NCBI GenBank assembly: GCA_030597645.1
Contig: JAUVRN010000176.1
Coordinates: forward strand, 1-5,151
Direction of reading: 5' to 3'
Length of the DNA stretch: 5,151 nucleotides
From: Candidatus Zixiibacteriota bacterium
Lineage (GTDB): Bacteria > Zixibacteria > MSB-5A5 > JAUVRN01
Shown here: piece by piece, positions 1 through 5,043 of the stretch
Layout: every line of letters starts with the position of its first letter
Numbering within the stretch: the first letter of the stretch is position 1
Notes under the pieces: generated by a model
Told to the model about the DNA's origin: nothing
What the model saw: only the letters and a program-made list of their open reading frames with translations
Databases searched by the model: none
Translations under genes and position numbers: made by a program

Positions 1-35
1 GAACAAAGTGCAAATTGGGCAAGCGATCACAGCTG

Positions 36-66
36 ATGTATTGTATTGTATTACAATGAGTTACAT
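36..66. repeat. AT-rich tandem pentamer and dyad beyond the cupin stop
   Basis: Three tandem copies of TGTAT occupy 37-51. They run into a perfect dyad at 45-57 (ATTGTA, one central T, TACAAT). An outer ATGTA (36-40) also pairs with TACAT (62-66). The stretch is strikingly AT-rich for this GC-rich window and lies just past the stop codon of the minus-strand cupin gene. There is no GC-rich stem with a T-run, so a classical intrinsic terminator is unlikely. It could be an operator or promoter region for a gene to the left of the window, or a simple low-complexity patch. Nothing coding was seen in 1-71. Confidence 0.35.
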
Positions 67-71
67 TAGAC

Positions 72-434
72 TCAGGAGGAGCCCTCGGCCTTCTTCTTGA
101 GCCAGTACTCGAAAGAGCGCCCGGGGACGAAGATGTCTAGACCTACAGAGGTTTCGCTCAGCCGATTCTCGACGACGTGCGTCTGGCCACCCGGGATGTA
201 CGCCGCGACCCCCTCCGCCACGACGATCTCGCCGTCTTCATCGGTGGTAATCACGATCTCCCCTCTGAGCACGAAAAGAACCTGGGCGTTGGGGTGCTCG
301 TGGCGTGGCGAGGAGTGATGCGGGGGCTTGAAGAAATGCTCGATAGAGATGTCTTCCTCGCTGCAGAGGCTCACACGCTTCCAGTCCTTCTCGGGCTCGT
401 AGCGCTCGGCGTCGTCAAAGCGGATCAGTTTCAT
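72..434 (-). CDS. Small cupin-domain protein
   Basis: This 120-residue protein is a single conserved beta-barrel cupin (Cupin_2 type). Cupin motif 1 is visible at residues 45-58 as HEHPNAQ followed by VLFVLRG. It supplies metal ligands H45 and H47, with Q51 where the classical motif has Glu; Gln is common there in small cupins. Motif 2 is complete at 75-90 and fits G-X5-P-X-G-X2-H-X3-N exactly, giving ligand H86. The C-terminus (DIFVPGRSFEYWLKK) resembles other stand-alone cupins. The fold usually binds one divalent metal; the substrate or ligand cannot be read from the sequence, and isomerase, dioxygenase or sensor roles are all possible. There is no signal peptide, so it is probably cytoplasmic. 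The ATG start is supported by GGAG at 443-446 with 8-nt spacing. It is divergent from the metallopeptidase gene and appears monocistronic in this window. Confidence 0.88.
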   Translation of the reverse strand: MKLIRFDDAERYEPEKDWKRVSLCSEEDISIEHFFKPPHHSSPRHEHPNAQVLFVLRGEIVITTDEDGEIVVAEGVAAYIPGGQTHVVENRLSETSVGLDIFVPGRSFEYWLKKKAEGSS

Positions 435-656
435 CGGGCACGCTCCGTCAAGGCAATCCGGCGCGCGGTTTGAGTGCTCTTCACTGATGCAGATAATCGA
501 ATATCACATAACCGCGACGGATGCAAACCTTTCCGGGAGGGGTCCGGGGATGGCCCAAAACCCATGCTGCTCCGTGCGCGAGTCCACACGACCATGAGAG
601 GAAGGGGGCCAGCCGATGCACACCAGGGCTGGAGCAGCGCCTCAGGTACAACCGGT

Positions 657-671
657 GAACCTCCGAGGTTC
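657..671. promoter_or_regulatory. Perfect 15-bp palindrome, possible operator
   Basis: GAACCTC and GAGGTTC flank a single central C, giving 7-bp perfect arms. The site lies 62 nt before the chosen GTG of the metallopeptidase gene and just ahead of the short AT-rich TAGATAAAT. That position suits an operator bound by a dimeric repressor. With a one-base centre it cannot form a normal RNA hairpin, so a DNA-level site is the better reading. No regulator gene is present in the window, so this rests on symmetry and position alone. Confidence 0.3.
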
Positions 672-723
672 TATTCGCGTAGATAAATGTGAATGGCGCC
701 GATCGGGCAGCCTGGCACCATCT

Positions 724-728
724 GGAGG
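724..728 (+). promoter_or_regulatory. RBS that selects the GTG start at 734
   Basis: GGAGG lies five nucleotides before GTG at 734. The in-frame ATG at 689 has no comparable Shine-Dalgarno match, and the 15 residues it would add come before the positively charged flank of the membrane segment. The GTG is therefore preferred. Confidence 0.7.
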
Positions 729-733
729 AAACG

Positions 734-1510
734 GTGGGTATACACGTGCATCCCCGGCTCAAGCGATGGATATTCTGGACGGGCGTCACAGCCTTCCTGT
801 TGATCTCGCTCCAATTGTCCGCACTGGCCTTCCCGCAACCCTGGTTCTCGCACCAGGCTCGGTACGGCAACTTGACGTTTTACGCCGATGCCGAGATCAA
901 TCCGGAGCATGAGGCGGCCATGCGCCAGGTCGTCGCCCGGCTGAGACCCATCGAACTGCATGACTCGACCGCGCACCTGCGCGTCTTCATGGCCTCGGAC
1001 CCCGGGCTGTACACCGTATTTGCGCGGCTCGCCTTTGTCCCTCCCGTCGTTCCCGGTTTCAACCTGAGCGTATTGGACAACTCGTTCATATCCGTGGCAG
1101 GCGTATACGAGCGCAACGAGTGGCATGGCGGTGGGTTCCCGTACTCCGCTCTGGAGGGAAATCTCGCCCAGTGCATCGCTCATGAAGTCATGCACGACTA
1201 CATGGTAGGAGAATCCGGATTCCTCCGCTCGCTTCGCCTGCCGGCGTGGAAAAAGGAAGGGTACGCCGAGTACGGGGCCAGCCTGGCCCTCATTCAGGCC
1301 GACACGGCCGTGACGCTGTCAGAGCGTATTCACATCATGCAGACACGTTCGATGGCGGACAGGGCCCGTGAATACTACAGCTGGGGGCTAGTCGTGGAAT
1401 TCCTGTGCGAGAAGAGGGATTACAACCACTCCGCCGTCATGGCCGACAGCGTGACGCTGGAGTCCGCCTACACACAGATGATGGAGTGGTACCGAACCCA
1501 GGCGCGCTAG
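734..1510 (+). CDS. Membrane-anchored HExxH metallopeptidase-like protein
   Basis: With the GTG start this is a 258-residue protein (273 from the ATG at 689). Residues 13-33 form one hydrophobic segment (WIFWTGVTAFLLISLQLSAL) preceded by basic residues, so it is probably an N-terminal membrane anchor or uncleaved signal with the rest outside the cytoplasm. The zinc-peptidase signature HEVMH is at 150-154 (H150, H154 as ligands, E151 as catalytic base). It is followed after 20 residues by E175 in the sequence WKKEGYAEYGA. This resembles the W-x-x-EG-x-A-x-Y motif of gluzincin (peptidase MA clan) proteins, in which that Glu is the third ligand. The remainder is not recognisable, and no substrate can be inferred. 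It is convergent with the methyltransferase gene, 7 nt apart. Fold assignment is from motifs; a catalytically inactive homologue is possible but the key residues are intact. Confidence 0.75.
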   Translation: MGIHVHPRLKRWIFWTGVTAFLLISLQLSALAFPQPWFSHQARYGNLTFYADAEINPEHEAAMRQVVARLRPIELHDSTAHLRVFMASDPGLYTVFARLAFVPPVVPGFNLSVLDNSFISVAGVYERNEWHGGGFPYSALEGNLAQCIAHEVMHDYMVGESGFLRSLRLPAWKKEGYAEYGASLALIQADTAVTLSERIHIMQTRSMADRAREYYSWGLVVEFLCEKRDYNHSAVMADSVTLESAYTQMMEWYRTQAR

Positions 1511-1517
1511 CGGGGTG

Positions 1518-2171
1518 CTAACCCTGGACCTTCTGCGCCAGGATCAGCGGGTGATGCTCTCGGGCGGCATGGTGGGCTTCTTGATAGCCATGGCCAAGGG
1601 CGTCCGACTCCAGAACATGGAATCCTGTATCTCTGAACATCTCCAGATACTCCCGCCGCCCATAGTTGCTCCAGTACATCGTGGTACCAAAGAAATCCTC
1701 CTCAATGTAAGGAGCTTCGCCCTCCTCTGACACCGTAGCGAGGAAGTAGCCTCCAGGCTTGAGCCAGCGGTGAACCCTGGCGAAAAGTCCTCGATGTTCT
1801 TCTCGAGGCAGATGGAAGATGGAGTAGATGGCTGCCGCAGCGTCAAAGTGCGAGTCCGTCAGATCAACCGTCATGATATCTGAATGTATGAATGCAGCCG
1901 ATGGGACGTTCTTACGAGCTCGCCGAACCATCTCACTCGACAGATCTACGCCCGTGACCTCGAAGATGCAGGATAGCTGGCGCGCAGCCGGAACACCGGA
2001 TCCGCAGCCGATGTCCAGTATACGAGCCCCCTTGTGGAGCTTCCCCACCAGCAGCTCCAATGCCGGCTCGGACTCACTTCGGCGTACGGACTCGTACTCC
2101 GCGGTGCAGCGGTCATAGCCTTCTTGCACGGTCCGCTTGTAGTCAACCGACGAATCGTCTGCAGGCCTCAA
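1518..2171 (-). CDS. Class I SAM-dependent methyltransferase
   Basis: This is a 217-residue Rossmann-fold methyltransferase of the Methyltransf_11/25 type. Motif I, the glycine-rich SAM loop, is ILDIGCGSG at 51-59. The acidic residue at the end of strand 2 is D76 in VTGVDLSSEM, binding the ribose. D98 in HSDIM contacts the adenine region, strand 4 is FDAAAAIYSIFHL at 109-121, and the RVHRWLKPGGYFLATV segment at 132-147 is the usual post-motif. The N-terminal EGYDRCTAEYESVR is a typical family opening. The acceptor substrate cannot be predicted; this superfamily modifies small molecules, lipids and quinones. The start is uncertain: TTG at 2171 is used here, with an in-frame GTG at 2180 (weak AGAAG upstream) and GTG at 2129 as alternatives. 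The last would trim the family opening. The lysine-rich micropeptide gene ends 72 nt upstream on the same strand, so read-through from its promoter is possible. Confidence 0.88.
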   Translation of the reverse strand: MRPADDSSVDYKRTVQEGYDRCTAEYESVRRSESEPALELLVGKLHKGARILDIGCGSGVPAARQLSCIFEVTGVDLSSEMVRRARKNVPSAAFIHSDIMTVDLTDSHFDAAAAIYSIFHLPREEHRGLFARVHRWLKPGGYFLATVSEEGEAPYIEEDFFGTTMYWSNYGRREYLEMFRDTGFHVLESDALGHGYQEAHHAAREHHPLILAQKVQG

Positions 2172-2200
2172 TGGATCACATCAACTTCTGTGGATCACAT
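2172..2200. repeat. Paired 10-bp direct repeats at methyltransferase start
   Basis: TGGATCACAT occurs at 2172-2181 and again at 2191-2200. The start-to-start distance is 19 bp, close to two helical turns, so both copies face the same side of the DNA. On the transcribed strand they read ATGTGATCCA and lie immediately before the TTG start at 2171; the nearer copy contains the alternative GTG at 2180. The geometry suits tandem binding by a regulator, but a chance or slippage duplication cannot be excluded. Confidence 0.4.
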
Positions 2201-2243
2201 GGCTACTCGCCGGACGTCTCTCATGTCGAGCGGTGCCAGGTGT

Positions 2244-2354
2244 CTAGTAACTCTTCTTCTTTTCCTGTTTCAGTTTTCTTTTTTCCTTGGGAGTGTGCTG
2301 GGGCTTCTTGCGTTTTTCCTTCTTGGCCTTGTCTTTGTTTTTTTTCTCACCCAT
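2244..2354 (-). CDS. Lysine-rich micropeptide (36 aa)
   Basis: This short gene encodes 36 residues, of which 16 are Lys and 2 Arg, with scattered Glu. The middle reads HTPKEKRKLK and the end is EKKKSY. There is no signal peptide or membrane segment, and the peptide should be strongly basic and either disordered or helical. Short Lys/Glu-rich bacterial proteins with this kind of composition are usually annotated as hypothetical; nucleic-acid or ribosome binding would fit the charge but is inference. The ATG at 2354 is chosen over the in-frame ATG at 2444 because GGAG lies 8 nt upstream (2363-2366) and because a near-consensus promoter sits at 2416-2444, which overlaps the longer start and rules it out on that transcript. 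It is flanked by the catalase gene upstream (281-nt gap) and the methyltransferase downstream, both on the same strand. Confidence 0.68.
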   Translation of the reverse strand: MGEKKNKDKAKKEKRKKPQHTPKEKRKLKQEKKKSY

Positions 2355-2362
2355 GTCTCTTT

Positions 2363-2366
2363 CTCC
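2363..2366 (-). promoter_or_regulatory. RBS of the micropeptide
   Basis: Read on the minus strand, GGAG precedes the ATG at 2354 by 8 nt, in the context ACGGAGAAAGAGAC. It decides the short start over the in-frame upstream ATG and supports the claim that the micropeptide is translated. Confidence 0.6.
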
Positions 2367-2415
2367 GTTTGCCGAAGTACCATGCTCAGGTCTGCCAACC
2401 CAATTCGTACTGACC

Positions 2416-2444
2416 AGTATAGGGCATCGGGCCATCTTTTTCAA
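2416..2444 (-). promoter_or_regulatory. Sigma70-type promoter for the micropeptide
   Basis: On the minus strand, TTGAAA (2444-2439) and TATACT (2421-2416) are separated by exactly 17 nt. Each hexamer matches five of six consensus positions, the best promoter seen in the window. Transcription would start near 2409, giving a leader of about 55 nt before the ATG at 2354. The downstream methyltransferase may be read from it too, since no terminator is evident between them. Confidence 0.7.
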
Positions 2445-2485
2445 TTCGAGATCACAGATTCACCATGACCAGTCCAGCCGTGGTA

Positions 2486-2498
2486 CGACAGACTGTCG
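2486..2498. promoter_or_regulatory. 13-bp perfect dyad upstream of the promoter
   Basis: CGACAG and CTGTCG flank one central A. The dyad lies about 42 bp upstream of the -35 box of the micropeptide promoter, a position compatible with activator or repressor binding. The half-site does not match a regulator I can name with confidence. Chance occurrence of a 6-bp arm is not negligible. Confidence 0.22.
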
Positions 2499-2596
2499 CC
2501 AACCGTCGAGCATCCGAGCCGTTGAAACAAACTCGTCAAATCGGGGCGCGACGATTGACCCGCGAACCACCATCGCTGGCCCGCTAATGCACCCAG

Positions 2597-2626
2597 GTTC
2601 CACGGGTCGCTTTGCGATCATGGAAC
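2597..2626 (-). terminator. Imperfect hairpin after the catalase stop
   Basis: GTTCCA (2597-2602) pairs with TGGAAC (2621-2626), and an inner TCGC (2607-2610) pairs with GCGA (2614-2617) across a TTT loop, leaving a small internal loop. It begins 10 nt past the catalase stop codon on the minus strand. No T-run follows, so it is not a textbook intrinsic terminator; it might stabilise the 3' end or assist a factor-dependent terminator. Confidence 0.28.
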
Positions 2627-2635
2627 GCGGTACCG

Positions 2636-4108
2636 TTACGCGCCTGCCGGCTCCCCTTTCAGCGCGATGCCCACTGCGCGGGCAACACCTTCTCCATAGG
2701 CCGGGTCCGCCTTCGCACAATTCGCGGCGTGGCGGCGCTTGATCTCGTCCGGCGCATCGCCCATGGCCCTCGCGGTGTTCTCGAAGAGTACCTTCTGCTG
2801 CTCTGGGCTCATCAGCCGGAACAGGTTGCCGGGCTGCGTGTAATAGTCGTCATCGTCATCGCGGAAATTCCAGTGGTCGGCCGCGCCCTCGAGATCGAGA
2901 GGCGGCTGGCGGTATTCCGGCTGCTCCTGCCACGTGCCGTAACTGTTCGGCTCATAACCGAGCGTGCCGCCGTAGTTGCCATCCACGCGCATGGCGCCGT
3001 CGCGGCTGTAGCCATGTACCGGGCAACGGGCCTTGTTCACCGGGATCAGGTGATGGTTGACGCCCAGACGGTAGCGCTGCGCATCTCCATATGAGAAGAG
3101 GCGCCCCTGCAGCATCTTGTCCGGTGAAAAACCGATGCCGGGCACGATGTGGGCCGGGTTGAACGCGGCCTGTTCGACGTCGGCAAAGTAGTTCTCGGGG
3201 TTCCTGTTCAACTCGAGCACGCCCACGTCGATCAGCGGATAGTCCTCATGCGGCCAGACCTTGGTCAGATCGAAGGGATGGAACGGACACGTGGCCGCAT
3301 CCTTCTCCGGCATGATCTGCATCTTCATGTTCCACCGCGGGAAGTCGCCCTTCTCGATGCTGTCGAACAGGTCTCGCTGGTGACTCTCCCGGTCCCTGCC
3401 GACGATCGCTTCTGCCTCCTGGTCGGTCAGGTTCTTGATCCCCTGATCGGTCTTGAGGTGGATTTTCACCCAGCACCGTTCGTTCTTCGCGTTGATCAGA
3501 CTGTACGTGTGACTGCCGTACCCGTTCATGTGGCGATAGGAGTACGGGATGCCCCTGTCGCTCATCGTGATCGTGACCTGGTGCAGCGCTTCGGGCAGCA
3601 AAGACCAGAAGTCCCAGTTGTTGCGCGCGCTGCGCATGTTGGTCTTGGGATCCCGCTTGACGGCGTGATTGAGGTCCGGGAACTTCAGCGGATCGCGCAG
3701 GAAGAACACCGGGGTGTTGTTGCCCACCAGGTCCCAGTTCCCTTCCTCGGTGTACAACTTGATCGCGAAGCCGCGGATGTCACGTTCCGCGTCGGCGGCA
3801 CCGCGCTCACCGGCCCCGGTAGAGAACCGGACGAATACTTCGGTCTTCTGTCCGACCTTGGCGAACAGCCTGGCCCTGGTGTACTTGCTGATGTCGTGCG
3901 TGGTGGTGAACGTACCGAATGCACCGGATCCCTTGGCGTGCATACGGCGCTCCGGTATCACCTCGCGGTCAAAGTTGGCCAGCTTTTCCAGGTACCACAC
4001 GTCCTGGAGCAGCATGGGGCCGCGGGGTCCTGCGGTCATCGCGTTCTGGTTGTCGACAACGGGTACACCGACGTTGTTGGTCAGCTTTTTCTTGCCGTCT
4101 TTTGCCAT
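2636..4108 (-). CDS. katA: Monofunctional haem catalase (small-subunit type)
   Basis: This enzyme disproportionates hydrogen peroxide to water and oxygen. At 490 residues it has the length of small-subunit, clade 3-like catalases and lacks the C-terminal flavodoxin-like domain of large-subunit enzymes. The distal catalytic histidine is H57 in RRMHAKGSGAFG. The catalytic asparagine lies in the GNNTPVFFLRD segment (N130/N131). The proximal haem ligand is Y340 in GRLFSYGDAQRYRLG, with R336 as the usual haem-contact arginine. Supporting family segments are RFSTGAGERGAAD (94-106) and NPENYFADVEQAAFNPAHIVPGIG read in two parts from 303. It has no signal peptide and should be a cytoplasmic homotetramer, often with bound NADPH in this clade. 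The ATG start is backed by AAGGAG at 4117-4122 with 8-nt spacing. The ALDC-like gene ends 65 nt upstream on the same strand, so a shared transcript is possible. No OxyR or PerR site was recognised. The symbol is generic for this type. Confidence 0.97.
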   Translation of the reverse strand: MAKDGKKKLTNNVGVPVVDNQNAMTAGPRGPMLLQDVWYLEKLANFDREVIPERRMHAKGSGAFGTFTTTHDISKYTRARLFAKVGQKTEVFVRFSTGAGERGAADAERDIRGFAIKLYTEEGNWDLVGNNTPVFFLRDPLKFPDLNHAVKRDPKTNMRSARNNWDFWSLLPEALHQVTITMSDRGIPYSYRHMNGYGSHTYSLINAKNERCWVKIHLKTDQGIKNLTDQEAEAIVGRDRESHQRDLFDSIEKGDFPRWNMKMQIMPEKDAATCPFHPFDLTKVWPHEDYPLIDVGVLELNRNPENYFADVEQAAFNPAHIVPGIGFSPDKMLQGRLFSYGDAQRYRLGVNHHLIPVNKARCPVHGYSRDGAMRVDGNYGGTLGYEPNSYGTWQEQPEYRQPPLDLEGAADHWNFRDDDDDYYTQPGNLFRLMSPEQQKVLFENTARAMGDAPDEIKRRHAANCAKADPAYGEGVARAVGIALKGEPAGA

Positions 4109-4173
4109 GGTTATTTCTCCTTGGTCTTCGAGCTATTGGAACAGGTCGATCCATGATTGAAACGTCACCAGGA

Positions 4174-4893
4174 TCACAACTTTGGGAGCCAGAGCGATAC
4201 GGGTCCGATCCGGCTCAGCGAATCTACGTGGCCGGCGAGGCGCTCATCAGCGGTTACCATGTGCATGTGCACGTTCGTGGTGTGGTGAGTGAATACGCCG
4301 TGATGTTTGGATGAATAGAAGCCGAGGATCGTGACCGTCGTATCTTCCAGCCATCCACTCAATCCAGACGCCTTGTGCTTGTCGTGCGTGTGCACCGTAT
4401 CTCCGGGGGGCCAGTCGACCACATGCCATTCGACCAGGCCAAAACGGCCCTTGATCAGGAATGGAAACGGTTCATCGACAGATATGCCCTGGGCCTCTGC
4501 CGTGGCCGTCACGAATTCTGTGAGTGACTCGCCGGTAGACACGGCCGGTGGAACGTCATGCTCCTGCCACTCCAGGACCTGCGCGTATACCAGCAGGGTG
4601 GCCTTACCCCGAAAGGAGGTGTCCATGACCATCTCGCCGTCGCTGACAGAAGACGTGAATGGCCTGCCGTCGAGAATGACGATCTCGCCTCTCAGACCTT
4701 CCCCGGCACCCAGAGCATAGAGACCTTCTATCTCGGCCAGCGACTCCAGATCGACGACCGCCGAGACATCGCCGTTGTGCACGATGTTTCTCAACGCGCC
4801 GCGATGCTCCACGGCGGTGCCGTTCCAATCCTCCGCCCATGCCAGAGCACCACACAACACAACGACAAAGCCAAGCCACACCATGGGTTTCAT
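4174..4893 (-). CDS. Exported acetolactate decarboxylase-like protein
   Basis: The 239-residue product begins with a Sec signal peptide (MKPMVWLGFVVVLCGALAWA, likely cleaved after A20), so it is probably periplasmic or secreted. The mature part resembles alpha-acetolactate decarboxylase (BudA/AlsD). It has LRGEIVILDG at 67-76, with E70 at the active-site Glu position. TILGFYSSKHHGVF at 188-201 corresponds to the family's LVGFWSP strand. HMH (zinc ligands H209, H211) is followed by GHVD with the third ligand H222. By my alignment the catalytic Arg of the classical enzyme falls at H157 in LVEWHVVDW, and the C-terminus is shorter than usual, ending LWLPKL. Classical ALDC is cytoplasmic and converts acetolactate to acetoin; whether this exported form does so is doubtful. 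The start has AGGAG at 4900-4904 with 6-nt spacing. The catalase gene follows after 65 nt. Upstream lie three alternating GTCACG-type half-sites. Confidence 0.82.
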   Translation of the reverse strand: MKPMVWLGFVVVLCGALAWAEDWNGTAVEHRGALRNIVHNGDVSAVVDLESLAEIEGLYALGAGEGLRGEIVILDGRPFTSSVSDGEMVMDTSFRGKATLLVYAQVLEWQEHDVPPAVSTGESLTEFVTATAEAQGISVDEPFPFLIKGRFGLVEWHVVDWPPGDTVHTHDKHKASGLSGWLEDTTVTILGFYSSKHHGVFTHHTTNVHMHMVTADERLAGHVDSLSRIGPVSLWLPKL

Positions 4894-4985
4894 TGGTCTC
4901 TCCTACGCGCTCGCTGCACCAGAAATGCGTTCGAGCCGAAGATACCGGCCGGAGGGCGGGGGTGGAATCGTATTCCCGGAAGTCG

Positions 4986-5021
4986 CGTCACGAAGATTAT
5001 CGTGACGACGGTATAGTCACG
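4986..5021. promoter_or_regulatory. Three alternating GTCACG/CGTGAC half-sites
   Basis: Half-sites are GTCACG (4987-4992), CGTGAC (5001-5006) and GTCACG (5016-5021), with centres 14 and 15 bp apart and alternating orientation. The first two form a longer inverted repeat, 4986-5007, with 8-bp perfect arms (CGTCACGA / TCGTGACG) and a 6-nt loop. The second and third form a competing 6-bp stem with a 9-nt loop. The array lies about 90-130 nt upstream of the ALDC-like start, in the promoter or leader. No T-run follows either stem on either strand, so an operator array is more likely than an intrinsic terminator. On the minus strand a weak TTCGTG, 16 nt, TACGAT promoter candidate overlaps its edge. 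Confidence 0.45.
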
Positions 5022-5043
5022 CCTCGGGTCGGAGTCTCCGCAA

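Larger units (their letters stand above)
435..733. other. Divergent intergenic region, cupin / metallopeptidase
   Basis: This 299-nt gap separates two divergent genes and should hold both promoters. No convincing coding frame was seen. An AT-richer patch at about 485-512 is the most promoter-like part. On the minus strand, toward the cupin, TTGCAT (521-526) and TATTCG (498-503) are 17 nt apart, but each matches only three of six consensus bases, so this is a weak candidate. On the plus side, a perfect 15-bp dyad at 657-671 is followed by TAGATAAAT at 680-688, which has no recognisable -35 partner. Confidence 0.5.
2355..2635. other. Intergenic region between catalase and micropeptide
   Basis: This 281-nt gap holds, in the direction of minus-strand transcription: an imperfect hairpin just past the catalase stop (2597-2626), a perfect 13-bp dyad (2486-2498), a strong sigma70-type promoter (2416-2444), and the micropeptide leader with its RBS. 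A plus-strand open frame of 40 codons (2465-2587) has no ribosome binding site and is not called. Confidence 0.5.

Noticed and set aside
21..36. TCACA half-site resembling a CRP site
   Set aside because: Only one half of the TGTGA-N6-TCACA dyad is present, so it is not supportable.
498..526. Cupin promoter TTGCAT, 17 nt, TATTCG
   Set aside because: Correct spacing, but each hexamer has only three consensus matches; mentioned in the intergenic entry and not called as a feature.
481..870. 129-codon minus-strand frame spanning the divergent intergenic region
   Set aside because: It overlaps the metallopeptidase start on the opposite strand, is rich in Cys, Arg and Trp as shadow frames often are, and has no recognisable domain.
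671..1195. 174-codon minus-strand frame
   Set aside because: Opposite the metallopeptidase, whose HEVMH and EGYAEY motifs, membrane segment and RBS support the plus strand.
2034..2468. Plus-strand frame with a strongly hydrophobic, membrane-like stretch
   Set aside because: The hydrophobic run is the antisense of the lysine codons of the micropeptide (AAG/AAA read as CTT/TTT). The minus strand has the RBS and promoter; the plus frame has neither.
2465..2587. Plus-strand 40-codon basic frame in the catalase/micropeptide gap
   Set aside because: No Shine-Dalgarno site precedes the ATG, no recognisable domain, and the region is better explained by regulatory elements for the minus strand.
3149..4156. 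335-codon plus-strand open frame
   Set aside because: It is antisense to the catalase gene, whose motifs prove the minus strand; long shadow frames are expected opposite GC-rich genes.
4109..4173. Catalase-specific promoter in the 65-nt gap
   Set aside because: The best hexamer pairs (for example TTCAAT with CAATAG) match only about half of the consensus, too weak to call.
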